DNA of 64,000 nucleotides from GCA-2861595 sp035536185 (GTDB lineage Bacteria; Actinomycetota; Acidimicrobiia; Acidimicrobiales; GCA-2861595), in the NCBI GenBank assembly GCA_035536185.1, contig DATLOM010000056.1, positions 20,197 through 84,196 of the forward strand, written 5' to 3'. A model generated the notes under the pieces. That model saw only the letters and a list, made by a program, of their open reading frames with translations. It did no database searches and was not told the DNA's origin. Positions 24,593 to 32,264 of the stretch are shown in pieces; the stretch's first letter is position 1; each line of letters starts with the position of its first letter. Both the position numbers and the translations under genes were made by a program.

Positions 24593-24832
24593 CTAGCACC
24601 CGCCGGAGACCGGGGGCAGGACCGCAACCTCGTCGTTCTCGACGACCAGGTCCTCCGGTGCCGCCGGCTGGCCGTTCAACCAGACCCGGCTGCCGGCCAG
24701 CACCGTGGCGAAGGCATCGCCGTAACGGTCCCGGGCCACGGCGAGGACATCGCCGACCGTCGACCCGTCGATGAGATCCCGTCCGGTGCCGGCAGCCTCC
24801 CGGGCCGCGGCGAACAGTCGGAGGATGGCCAT
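24593..24832 (-). CDS. MoaD/ThiS-family ubiquitin-like sulfur carrier ending in GGC
   Basis: A 79-residue beta-grasp protein: MAILRLFAAAREAAGTG at the start, WLNGQPA and NDEVAVLPPVSGG near the end. These proteins carry sulfur as a C-terminal thiocarboxylate on Gly-Gly. Here a cysteine follows the Gly-Gly before the stop, so a trimming step would be needed before activation, as known for a few carriers. No moaE, thiG or JAMM protease gene is adjacent. Confidence 0.88.
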   Translation of the reverse strand: MAILRLFAAAREAAGTGRDLIDGSTVGDVLAVARDRYGDAFATVLAGSRVWLNGQPAAPEDLVVENDEVAVLPPVSGGC

Positions 24833-24851
24833 GGCTCGGTCCCCTCAGGGA

Positions 24852-25018
24852 CTAGTGCCCTGACCGGCAACGTCTGCCACGTCTCGCCGGCCAGATGACG
24901 TCGCTCGCGGCGTTCTCGTCCTTGACGTAGGGCACGGCTATGCCTTCGTCCTGCGGCCTTGCGAGCGGCGCCCCTGGCTCGCCGATACGCAGGCGAACGT
25001 TACCGGCCACGGCACTAG
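24852..25018. mobile_element. 167-bp MITE-like element, copy 1
   Basis: It begins CTAGTGCCCTGACCGGCAAC and ends as the imperfect reverse complement (end read inward: CTAGTGCCGTGGCCGGTAAC). About 22 of 27 terminal positions match. It has no coding capacity. The internal core (GGCACGG, CCTTCGTC, GCCTTGC, CTCGCCGAT) and the exact length recur in the element at 58121-58287. The terminal CTAG supplies the TAG stop of the MaoC-like gene. No target duplication is evident. Confidence 0.65.
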
Positions 25019-25869
25019 GCCGCGACCTCGGCGCGACCGTGGGTTATGCACCTGCGGCCGTTGCTGTGGGCCTCGAAGGCATAGACGTGGCGCCCTGTGG
25101 TGTCGTCGGCGCCGGCGTCGTAGACGGTGGTGAGGAGGTCCTCGCCGGGAAGTACGAAGTCCGAGAAGCGCACGGCGAGGCGGAGGAGCCGCGAGGGATC
25201 TCCGCCGGCGACGGTGTCGATCACCGCTTGCCCCGTCATCGCCATCGTGCAGAGGCCGTGGACGATGATGCCAGGCAGTCCCACACCGCGAGCCACTTCC
25301 TCGTCGACGTGGATCGCCATCTCGTCGCCCGACGCCTCGCGGTAGCGGAAGGTCTGATCGTCGTCCACATGGATCGACCGGATGCCAACGGGGCGGCTGC
25401 GGGCGCCGGAGGGAAAGCGGTGATCGGGCTTCTCCGGGCCACCTTTCTCGCTCCCCGGCAGGTCGCGGACGACCATGGTGACGTACTGCTCGAGGACCGG
25501 GTCGCCGCTCGACCCGTCGGTGCTGGTGAGCTTTACCGTGTACCGGCTGGCGGAGGCGGCCGGCCGGATGCTGTAGGCCTCAGCCGTCGTGGCCAGGGTC
25601 ATCCCGGCCACGAGCGGGCGGAGGAAGTGCATGTCCTGCTCGCCGTGGACGATCCTCATGGTCGCTTCGGGCGGGACCATGTCGGAGAGGGCCAGCCCCA
25701 GGGCGGCCCAGGTCGGGACCACACCGAACACCGGCGGCACGAGCTTGCCCGAGCGGTAGGCGTCGTTGCCGTCGTTGGTGGCGGCGGCGTACGCCCGCGC
25801 CCGCTCGGCGTCGAGCTCCTCGATCAGCTCGCCATAGCGGGTGCCCAGCTTCGAACTCGCCAACCCCAT
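25015..25869 (-). CDS. MaoC-like double hot-dog dehydratase
   Basis: A 284-residue protein with two hot-dog folds. The second contains the hydratase-type motif VDEEVARGVGLPGIIVHG (D-x4-A-x2-G-x2-H region), and the N-terminal half has RSGKLVPPVF and VHGEQDMHF. It probably hydrates or dehydrates an enoyl-CoA in lipid metabolism. ATG 25869 has TACCTT 7 nt upstream. Its TAG stop is formed by the end of the repeat element at 24852-25018, so the original stop may have been replaced. Confidence 0.85.
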   Translation of the reverse strand: MGLASSKLGTRYGELIEELDAERARAYAAATNDGNDAYRSGKLVPPVFGVVPTWAALGLALSDMVPPEATMRIVHGEQDMHFLRPLVAGMTLATTAEAYSIRPAASASRYTVKLTSTDGSSGDPVLEQYVTMVVRDLPGSEKGGPEKPDHRFPSGARSRPVGIRSIHVDDDQTFRYREASGDEMAIHVDEEVARGVGLPGIIVHGLCTMAMTGQAVIDTVAGGDPSRLLRLAVRFSDFVLPGEDLLTTVYDAGADDTTGRHVYAFEAHSNGRRCITHGRAEVAA

Positions 25870-25896
25870 GGCGGCGAAGGTAGTTGACTGGCGGTC

Positions 25897-26526
25897 GTGG
25901 CCCGCCTGCTCTTGCTCCGCCACGGCCAGTCCACCTGGAACGCCGAACACCGGTGGCAGGGCATGGCCGACCCCCCGCTCTCCCACCTGGGGGAGCAACA
26001 GGCCCGGCGTGCCGCAGCCTGGCTGGCCGGCGCCGCACCGCCTTTGTCAGGCGTGGCTTCGTCCGATCTCCAGCGGTCGCGGCGCACGGCGGAGATCATC
26101 GCCGCCGAGCTGGTACTGGGGGAGGTGGATGTGGATCCGGCCCTCCGGGAGCGCGACGTGGGCGATTGGAGCGGCTGCACCAGCGAGGAGATCGCCGCCC
26201 GATGGCCCGACGACCTGAGGGCCTGGCGAGAAGGCCGTCTCACCCGCCCGCCGGGTGGGGAGGACGATGCTTCTCTGGTGGCGCGGGTGCTGCCGGCGCT
26301 GGAGCGCCTCTGTGCCCGCCCGGCCGAGCTGGTGCTGGTCGTCACCCATGGCGGCGCCATCCGGGCCCTGGAGCGCCATCTCGCCGTCCCCTCCTGCACG
26401 CCCGCCAACCTGTGCGGCCGCTGGTTCTGGCGCGAGCCCGACACGGCGGGCGCCCTGCGGGCGGACAAGGTGATGTCCCTGCCGGAGGTTGTCGAGCTCG
26501 ACGAAGAGGCCATCGCCCCGCTCTGA
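25897..26526 (+). CDS. Histidine phosphatase family protein
   Basis: A 209-residue enzyme with the catalytic RHGQSTWN at residues 8-15, the second arginine in SSDLQRSRRTAEI, the acid/base region LRERDVGDWSG and VVTHGGAIRAL with the second histidine. This is the phosphoglycerate-mutase-like superfamily. The substrate cannot be read from sequence; small-molecule phosphatase activity is likely. It is divergent from the MaoC-like gene with only 27 bp between the starts. Confidence 0.92.
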   Translation: MARLLLLRHGQSTWNAEHRWQGMADPPLSHLGEQQARRAAAWLAGAAPPLSGVASSDLQRSRRTAEIIAAELVLGEVDVDPALRERDVGDWSGCTSEEIAARWPDDLRAWREGRLTRPPGGEDDASLVARVLPALERLCARPAELVLVVTHGGAIRALERHLAVPSCTPANLCGRWFWREPDTAGALRADKVMSLPEVVELDEEAIAPL

Positions 26527-26577
26527 TCCGCGCCCTGATCCGCGGATGCCGTCACACCCCCTGGCTACCTTTGCCGC

Positions 26578-27063
26578 ATGTCTCCGATGAAGGTCGAAGT
26601 GGTCCGCAGTACCCGGCGCCGGCGAACCGTGCAGGCGCGCACGGTGGGCGACGTGCTCCGGGTGTCCATCCCCGCCACCATGACCAAGGCCGACGAGGAG
26701 CGTTTCGTCGCCGACATGGTGCGGCGCATGGAGCGCCGGACTTCTTCGGCGGGCATCGATCTCAACGAGCGGGCGCTGGCGCTGGCCCGGCGCCACGGGC
26801 TCGACATGCCGCAATCCATCCGGTGGGTCGACAACCAGGAGTGGCGCTGGGGGTCCTGCACCCCGGCCGACGGCTCCATCCGCATCTCGTCCCGCCTTGC
26901 CGGCTATCCCGCCTGGGTGGTCGACTACGTGATCGTCCACGAGCTGGCCCACCTCCGAGTAGCCGGCCACGGGCCCTCGTTCTGGGCGCTGGTGGGCCGT
27001 TACCCGAAGACCGAGCGGGCTCGCGGCTTTCTCATGGCGAAGGGTCTGGAAACGGACGAGTGA
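26578..27063 (+). CDS. YgjP/DUF45-type zinc metallopeptidase
   Basis: A 161-residue protein with WRWGSCTPADGSIRI, the zinc motif HELAH and the third ligand region VAGHGPSFW, all typical of the YgjP/SprT-like DUF45 family. TACCTT lies 6 nt before ATG 26578, so it is probably leaderless. The 3' end overlaps the convergent alpha/beta-hydrolase gene by 32 bp. The physiological substrate is unknown. Confidence 0.9.
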   Translation: MSPMKVEVVRSTRRRRTVQARTVGDVLRVSIPATMTKADEERFVADMVRRMERRTSSAGIDLNERALALARRHGLDMPQSIRWVDNQEWRWGSCTPADGSIRISSRLAGYPAWVVDYVIVHELAHLRVAGHGPSFWALVGRYPKTERARGFLMAKGLETDE

Positions 27064-27856
27064 CCCGGGTGGCGAGCTCGGTCAGCAGGCGGTCGGCGAG
27101 CTCGGGAGTGAGCAGGTCGGTGCCGTGGCCGGACCCCTCGTACCACCAGAGCGCCTTGGGCTCGTTGGCCCAACCGTAGATCGCCTCGGCGTGCTCGGGG
27201 CCGAAGTACCAGTCGTCGGGATCGTGGGCCACGATGGTGAAGGCGGGGGCGATGGCCGCCACCACCTCCTTGGCCTCGGGCAGGAACTCGCAGTCCACCG
27301 CGACCCTGGTGCGCAGGACCTTGGCCAGGAACACCCTCCCACCCGGACCACTGACCCACCGGCGCACCCTGGTGGAGCCCTCCCGGTCCACCTGCCCCCA
27401 GGCGGGGGCGCTGATCGCCACCGTGCCCGCCACCCCACCGGCGCTGCCGGCGTGCAACAGCACCGCCGCGCCACCGAGGCTCATGCCCACGGTCACCACC
27501 GGAAGGCCGGCCGGCGCGGCCGCCACCGCGGCAGCCACGTCGAGCGGCTCGTGCCGGCCCATCGAGCACAACCCGCCCGACTCGCCGTGACCTCGCAGAT
27601 CAGGCACCACCACGTGGGCCCGTTGGGCCAGGAGGTGGGCAAAGGCGTGGACCCGCGGCGCCCGCGACCAGTTGACGAAGCCGTGGACCAGCACCACCGT
27701 GCAGAAGGCGTCGGGCGGGCCCTGCAGCTTCCAGGCGTTCAGGCGCACCCCGTCGGAGGTGGTCAGGGTGATCCGCTGCTCCCGGGCGTACCGGGGAGCG
27801 ACCAGGTACTTCCGGAAGTAGCGGGTTACCGCCCTGCCGGTACGGACTGTCGCCAT
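27032..27856 (-). CDS. Alpha/beta hydrolase
   Basis: A 274-residue protein with the oxyanion region VLVHGFVNWSRAP, nucleophile elbow VGMSLGGAA, the acid region VAHDPDDWYFG and the histidine in GSGHGTDLL. ATG 27856 overlaps the end of the UbiB-like kinase gene by 31 bp, which couples the two. No signal peptide is seen. An esterase or lipase-like activity is likely; the substrate is unknown. Confidence 0.9.
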   Translation of the reverse strand: MATVRTGRAVTRYFRKYLVAPRYAREQRITLTTSDGVRLNAWKLQGPPDAFCTVVLVHGFVNWSRAPRVHAFAHLLAQRAHVVVPDLRGHGESGGLCSMGRHEPLDVAAAVAAAPAGLPVVTVGMSLGGAAVLLHAGSAGGVAGTVAISAPAWGQVDREGSTRVRRWVSGPGGRVFLAKVLRTRVAVDCEFLPEAKEVVAAIAPAFTIVAHDPDDWYFGPEHAEAIYGWANEPKALWWYEGSGHGTDLLTPELADRLLTELATRVTRPFPDPSP

Positions 27857-29277
27857 TCTGCTTCGAGCCGTCCGAGCTCCGTGCACGGCGGCGCCCCCTC
27901 CCGGTATTCGGCCAGGATCCCCCGCCAGTTGTTGGTCGCCTCGAGCCGACTGAGCAGTGCGCTGACCCCCCAGACCACCCGGTCGAGGATCACGTAGGAG
28001 GTGGGCATGTTCAGCTTCTTGATGAGCTCGCCGTACCGGCCCTGCATGTCCACCACGGTCTGGAGGGCCTTGCCCGTCCACTCCCTGGTGTAGGTGAAGC
28101 GCTCGTTCAGGTAGGGCTCGTAGGGGCCTCTCACGTACTCGAACACGAACTCCGGGTCGAACCCGTGGTTCGGGGCGAGAAAGTTGGCCTCGACCGATGT
28201 CTTCACCAGCCGTTCGGGGTCCTCGGCCAGCACCGCGTCCAGCACCGGCCCGAGACGGTCGAACTCCCCCGCCGACCACTTCTTCACGAGCCCGAAGTCG
28301 AGAAACGTGACGGAGCCGTCCTCGTGGAAGCGGTAGTTACCCGGATGAGGGTCGCCGTTGAACACGTTGTGGAGATGGATCGATCCCTGGGCGAAGCGCA
28401 TTATCACCTCGCCGGCCCGGTCCTTGGTGGCCTGGTCGGCGGACGCCAGGAACTCCTCCCAGCGCATGCCCTCCACCCACTCGCTGGTTATGACCCTGCG
28501 GGCACTTCGCTCGGGGACCACGCGAGGGACGCGGATGAAGGGGTGGCCGGCGTACCGGTTGGCGAACTCGCTCTGACAACCGGCCTCGTGGCGGTAGTCG
28601 AGCTCGTCGGCCATCCGCTCCCGGAGCTCGTCGACCAGGGCCTTCACCTCGAGGTTCTTCAAGGCGAACTGGGCGAAGACGTTGTAGAGGAACTCGGCGT
28701 TGTCGAGGTCGCTCTGGATGGCCTTGTCGACGCCCGGGTACTGGACCTTCACGGCCACCAGACGACCGTCGGGCATGACCGCCCTGTGGACCTGGCCGAT
28801 GGACGCCGCGGCCACGGGGATGGGGTCCCAGTCGAGGAAGAGCTTCTCGGGGTCGGCGCCCAGCTCCTTGCGGATGACGCCCTCAGCCAGGCTCGGCGCC
28901 ATCGGCGGCACGTCGGCCTGCAGGGTGGCCAGCGCCGCCTTGGCCTCCTCGGGCAGGCCGTCGGCGATGAACGACAGCATCTGGCCCGCCTTCATGATGG
29001 CGCCCTTCATGCCGCCGAGCACCTTGGCCACGTCCTCGGCGGAGCGGATGGCGAACTGCTCCTCGAGCCGGGCCCGCTCCTCCTCGGTGGCCCGGCGCCC
29101 CCGGACCTTGACCTGGGCGAAGTGGAGGCCGCGCCGGGTGGTGAGCCGCCACACCCTCATCTGGCGCTCCCAGCGGGCGCGCCGTTCGGGGTTGCGGAAG
29201 ATCCTCGATCCGCGGAAACCGGCGAAGCTCACGCCGGCGAGGACGCCGACGCCGGCGGCGACCGCTCCCTTCCGCAC
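27826..29277 (-). CDS. ABC1/UbiB-family atypical kinase
   Basis: A 483-residue protein. The family-specific KxGQ motif is MKAGQMLSF, the Ala-rich nucleotide loop is AAASIGQVHRA, the VAIK-like lysine is in VAVKVQYPG, and the catalytic and metal region reads NGDPHPGNY with LDFGLVKKW. An N-terminal hydrophobic stretch may anchor it. UbiB proteins support quinone or lipid homeostasis; in a menaquinone organism the exact role is open. GTG start at 29277, 3 nt after the DksA/TraR stop. Confidence 0.93.
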   Translation of the reverse strand: MRKGAVAAGVGVLAGVSFAGFRGSRIFRNPERRARWERQMRVWRLTTRRGLHFAQVKVRGRRATEEERARLEEQFAIRSAEDVAKVLGGMKGAIMKAGQMLSFIADGLPEEAKAALATLQADVPPMAPSLAEGVIRKELGADPEKLFLDWDPIPVAAASIGQVHRAVMPDGRLVAVKVQYPGVDKAIQSDLDNAEFLYNVFAQFALKNLEVKALVDELRERMADELDYRHEAGCQSEFANRYAGHPFIRVPRVVPERSARRVITSEWVEGMRWEEFLASADQATKDRAGEVIMRFAQGSIHLHNVFNGDPHPGNYRFHEDGSVTFLDFGLVKKWSAGEFDRLGPVLDAVLAEDPERLVKTSVEANFLAPNHGFDPEFVFEYVRGPYEPYLNERFTYTREWTGKALQTVVDMQGRYGELIKKLNMPTSYVILDRVVWGVSALLSRLEATNNWRGILAEYREGAPPCTELGRLEAEWRQSVPAGR

Positions 29278-29280
29278 CGA

Positions 29281-29670
29281 CTACGTCTGCTCGCTGGCCT
29301 GGCGTGCCTCGCGCTCGGCCAGCGCCTGGTCCTCGAGGCAGAAGCGGGCGGCGGGCATGGCTTCGAGACGGGCGTCGCCTATCGGCTTGCCGCAGGCCTC
29401 GCAGGAGCCGTAGGAGCCGTTGTCCAGGCGCTTCAGGGCGTGTTCCACGTCGGCCAGCTCGCCCTCCACCCGCTCCAGGATCGACAGGTCCCGTTCACGG
29501 TTGAAGGTCTCGGTCCCGATGTCGGCCTGGTGCTGGTGCAACGAGGACAGCTCGGACAAGCTGGCGTCCTCCGATTCGGAGGTCAGACCCTCGGCCTCGT
29601 ACTGGTCACGCAGGGCGGCGAGCCGGTCCTGTTCTTCCTCGAGCCGCCCCCGCACCAGTTCGTCGTCCAT
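29281..29670 (-). CDS. DksA/TraR-type zinc-finger protein with altered fourth ligand
   Basis: A 129-residue protein: N-terminal coiled coil, then YGSCEACGKPIGDARLEAMP and RFCLED. The usual finger is CxxC-x17-CxxC; here the last position is Asp, leaving three cysteines. Family members bind the RNA polymerase secondary channel. The coiled-coil tip acidic residues (SESEDASLSE) are present but not in the DksA arrangement. TACAGT lies 7 nt before ATG 29670. Confidence 0.85.
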   Translation of the reverse strand: MDDELVRGRLEEEQDRLAALRDQYEAEGLTSESEDASLSELSSLHQHQADIGTETFNRERDLSILERVEGELADVEHALKRLDNGSYGSCEACGKPIGDARLEAMPAARFCLEDQALAEREARQASEQT

Positions 29671-29720
29671 GGCTGCGACTGTAGTTTCCGCCGGCGCCGG
29701 CCAAGTCTCGCCTCGGTGCG

Positions 29721-29793
29721 TGGGCCGCCCGGGGCTCGAACCCGGAACCTGCGGATTAAAAGTCCGTCGCGCTACCATTGCGCCAGCGGCCCC
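29721..29793 (-). tRNA. tRNA-Lys (anticodon TTT)
   Basis: Cloverleaf read on the minus strand: acceptor GGGCCGC paired with GCGGCCC plus discriminator A, D-arm, anticodon loop CTTTTAA with anticodon TTT, T-arm GGTTCGAGCC region. CCA is not encoded. Length 73 nt. Confidence 0.96.
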
Positions 29794-29891
29794 TGGACCA
29801 CCGACGCTACTGGCCAGACCTGCCGCGGCCATCGGCTACGGGCTGCATTTAGCGGTCGTGAACGTTCCCGGCCGGTGCGGGTGGTGTGGCG

Positions 29892-31058
29892 TCACTGCTG
29901 TCGAATCGCGTCGCCAAGCGATGTTGACCAGGTGGCGTCGATGCGTTGGATCGCTCCGATACGTGAAGGGTCCTGCGCCCACGGAACGAGCTCGCGACTC
30001 GGCTTGAACCGGAACGTCCATCGTCCGGTCACGGAGAACATGCACGCGGCCACGATGTCGAACGAGTCGAACGTGTACTTGCGGCCGGCTCCGGAGTCAC
30101 GGGTCTTCTGCGTCTCGACCTTGGCGTCACCGCTCTTGTAGGTCTCCCGCAAGGCGTTCTTGCACTCGATCGTCAGCTGCCGCCCGTCGCGCAGCGTGAT
30201 CAGGAAGTCGGGCTTGCCGTCCCCGTCGATGGTTTCGAAGGCAGCGACGTCCGACTCGTTCGCGAGGAGGCGTCCGAGGTGGTGCTCGGCGACGCTCCCG
30301 CGAACGGCAACACCAAGCCGGAAGTTCGAGTCGACGATGTCGAGGATGGTTGCGGCGTCGATGCCGAACAGTCGTTCGAGCGCGTGCCGGCTGACGCGTC
30401 CAGCCTTGAACTTCTCGGCGAGGCTGACCCGCAGCGCGGTGTCGAGGCCCAGACTGGTCGCCAGCGCCTCGAACCGGACGTAGTCGAGGAACCGATGCGG
30501 CCGAAGACCGACCATCGATTCGAGACCTTCCCAATCGCGTTGGCCTTGGCCTCGTGGCTTGTCCTTCTCCTTGGCCCACGCGGACCATCCGATGTGGGCA
30601 ACGGCGTCCTCGTGCTCGTCTCGGTAGTAGCCGGAGATGCCGATAGGGAGCTCGGTGTAGACGAGCGGGTCGAGACCGACGATGAGGTCCCGTTCGGGAT
30701 CGACAGCAAGGACGAGCGTCACGTCGACGCCGGCCGGGTCGTGGCCGAGGGGATTTGGCTCCCGTCGATGGCGGACCGGATCCCCGAACCGAAACTGGAA
30801 CCGGTGCTCGACCCCGGACCGGTTCCTGATCGTGCGGCGAGTCGTCGTGAAGGGGTACAGGAGCATCCCATAGCGATGGCCGTCCTGGTCCTCGGCACCC
30901 AGGAACATCGGAGCAGACATCGCACCGGGAAAGGAGCAGTAGACGACACGGCCGCCGCTCTCCTCTACCGCCTGTCGGAGCAGATCGACGACGGGCCGAC
31001 GCCGTGAGTTGATGCGGTAGAGCTTCGGAACGTACGTGCGTCCAGCGAGCTCAGCCAT
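29892..31058 (-). CDS. Putative type II restriction endonuclease (PD-(D/E)xK)
   Basis: A 388-residue protein. DGKPDFLITLRDGRQ followed by LTIECKNA gives a PD...E-x-K nuclease core at about 290-312. The rest has no domain I recognise. It starts 9 nt after the stop of the C5 methyltransferase gene and is in the same direction, the usual arrangement of a restriction-modification pair, with vsr next door. Restriction activity and the recognition site are inferred from context; sequence specificity cannot be read here. Confidence 0.8.
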   Translation of the reverse strand: MAELAGRTYVPKLYRINSRRRPVVDLLRQAVEESGGRVVYCSFPGAMSAPMFLGAEDQDGHRYGMLLYPFTTTRRTIRNRSGVEHRFQFRFGDPVRHRREPNPLGHDPAGVDVTLVLAVDPERDLIVGLDPLVYTELPIGISGYYRDEHEDAVAHIGWSAWAKEKDKPRGQGQRDWEGLESMVGLRPHRFLDYVRFEALATSLGLDTALRVSLAEKFKAGRVSRHALERLFGIDAATILDIVDSNFRLGVAVRGSVAEHHLGRLLANESDVAAFETIDGDGKPDFLITLRDGRQLTIECKNALRETYKSGDAKVETQKTRDSGAGRKYTFDSFDIVAACMFSVTGRWTFRFKPSRELVPWAQDPSRIGAIQRIDATWSTSLGDAIRQQ

Positions 31059-31067
31059 CCAGCCCGG

Positions 31068-32264
31068 CTACATGCACGCCGCGATGCCGCTAGCGACCTG
31101 TTCGGCTAGCAGCGGCGGCACCGAGTTACCCATCTGGGCCTGAACGGAGGCCCTGCGCCCGACGAGCTCGAAGTCATCCGGGAACGTGAAGAGCCGCCGA
31201 AGCTCGGGAACGCGAAGTCGCCGGTTGTCCCAATGGAAGGGTCCGACGTTCGGGCCCGGCTGGGCCTGGATCGTCGGTGACGGCTTGTTCGGGTCGAGCT
31301 TCAGAAGGAAGGACCAGTAGCGGGACCGCCACTCGAAGATCGGCTCCGGGTGTCCTCGTACCTCGGTGAAGTAGAGGTAGTTCTCGCCCGGCGGGATCTT
31401 GGGCAGGAGGTGCCCCCATCGCCCGCGCACGACCTCCTCGGGTTCTGGCGTGGTGATCAGGTCATGCAGGGCCTCGCCGCTCGTCATGTGCGGGAGCCCT
31501 CCTCCTTCGCCCGATCGCCGCCGTTCCCAACTTCCGTGGTGGGTGGGCGGGGGGAGCTCAGGGAGCTTGTCGCCCCTGCGGCACCCGACGATGAAGAGGC
31601 GAGGTCGTGCTTGCGGCACGCCGTAGTCGGCCGCGTTCAGGACCTTCCAGTGGAACCTGTAGCCGGCGGCTTCGATCTCGCTGAGCAGGCGCGTGAAGGC
31701 GGGTCGGCTCGCCTTGTTGTCGAAGGTGAGGGCGTAGACGTTCTCGAGGATGAAGTAGCGCGGCCGCGCTTCAGCCAGCACCCGCGTGTACGCCTGCAGA
31801 AGGCTCGCGGCCGGGTCGCCGCCGTTCCGCTTCCAGCCGAGCCAGAACCCGGACTTCGAGAAGGCGACGCAGGGCGGACCGCCGATCAGCAGCTCCGGCC
31901 GGTTACGAAGGGTGAGGCCACCAGCGCGCAGGATGTCCCTGGTCGTCGCGCCCTGCCCGGAGCCGGCGGCCAGCGGATAGAGGTCGGCCCGGACCACGCC
32001 TCCGAGGTTCGGGAAGAACCGCGCCGCGTTCTTCTCCATCGTGTCGGCCGCGTCTTCGTCCCACTCGACGGCGGCGACGGTGGAAAAGCCTGCGGCCTCG
32101 ACTCCAAGATCGAGGCCGCCGGCCCCCGAAAACAGAGAGACGACCGAGCCGATGGGCACGACACCAGTGTCGTCGGCAGGGGAACGGTGGACGCGGACCC
32201 CCGGCCAACCGAACAAGCTCGACTGGACCCCGGCCTCTCGCCGCTCGCCGTGAACGGATCGCAT
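31068..32264 (-). CDS. DNA (cytosine-5) methyltransferase of a type II R-M system
   Basis: About 398 residues. C5-methyltransferase motifs in order: VSLFSGAGGLDLG (I), GGPPCVAFSKSG with the catalytic Cys (IV), FILENV (VI), ADYGVPQARPRLFIVG (VIII) and AQMGNSVPP (X). It should protect host DNA from the endonuclease encoded downstream. The start is uncertain: ATG 32264 overlaps the vsr ATG on the other strand, while in-frame GTG codons nearer motif I (around 32160) are equally possible. Confidence 0.93.
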   Translation of the reverse strand: MRSVHGERREAGVQSSLFGWPGVRVHRSPADDTGVVPIGSVVSLFSGAGGLDLGVEAAGFSTVAAVEWDEDAADTMEKNAARFFPNLGGVVRADLYPLAAGSGQGATTRDILRAGGLTLRNRPELLIGGPPCVAFSKSGFWLGWKRNGGDPAASLLQAYTRVLAEARPRYFILENVYALTFDNKASRPAFTRLLSEIEAAGYRFHWKVLNAADYGVPQARPRLFIVGCRRGDKLPELPPPTHHGSWERRRSGEGGGLPHMTSGEALHDLITTPEPEEVVRGRWGHLLPKIPPGENYLYFTEVRGHPEPIFEWRSRYWSFLLKLDPNKPSPTIQAQPGPNVGPFHWDNRRLRVPELRRLFTFPDDFELVGRRASVQAQMGNSVPPLLAEQVASGIAACM

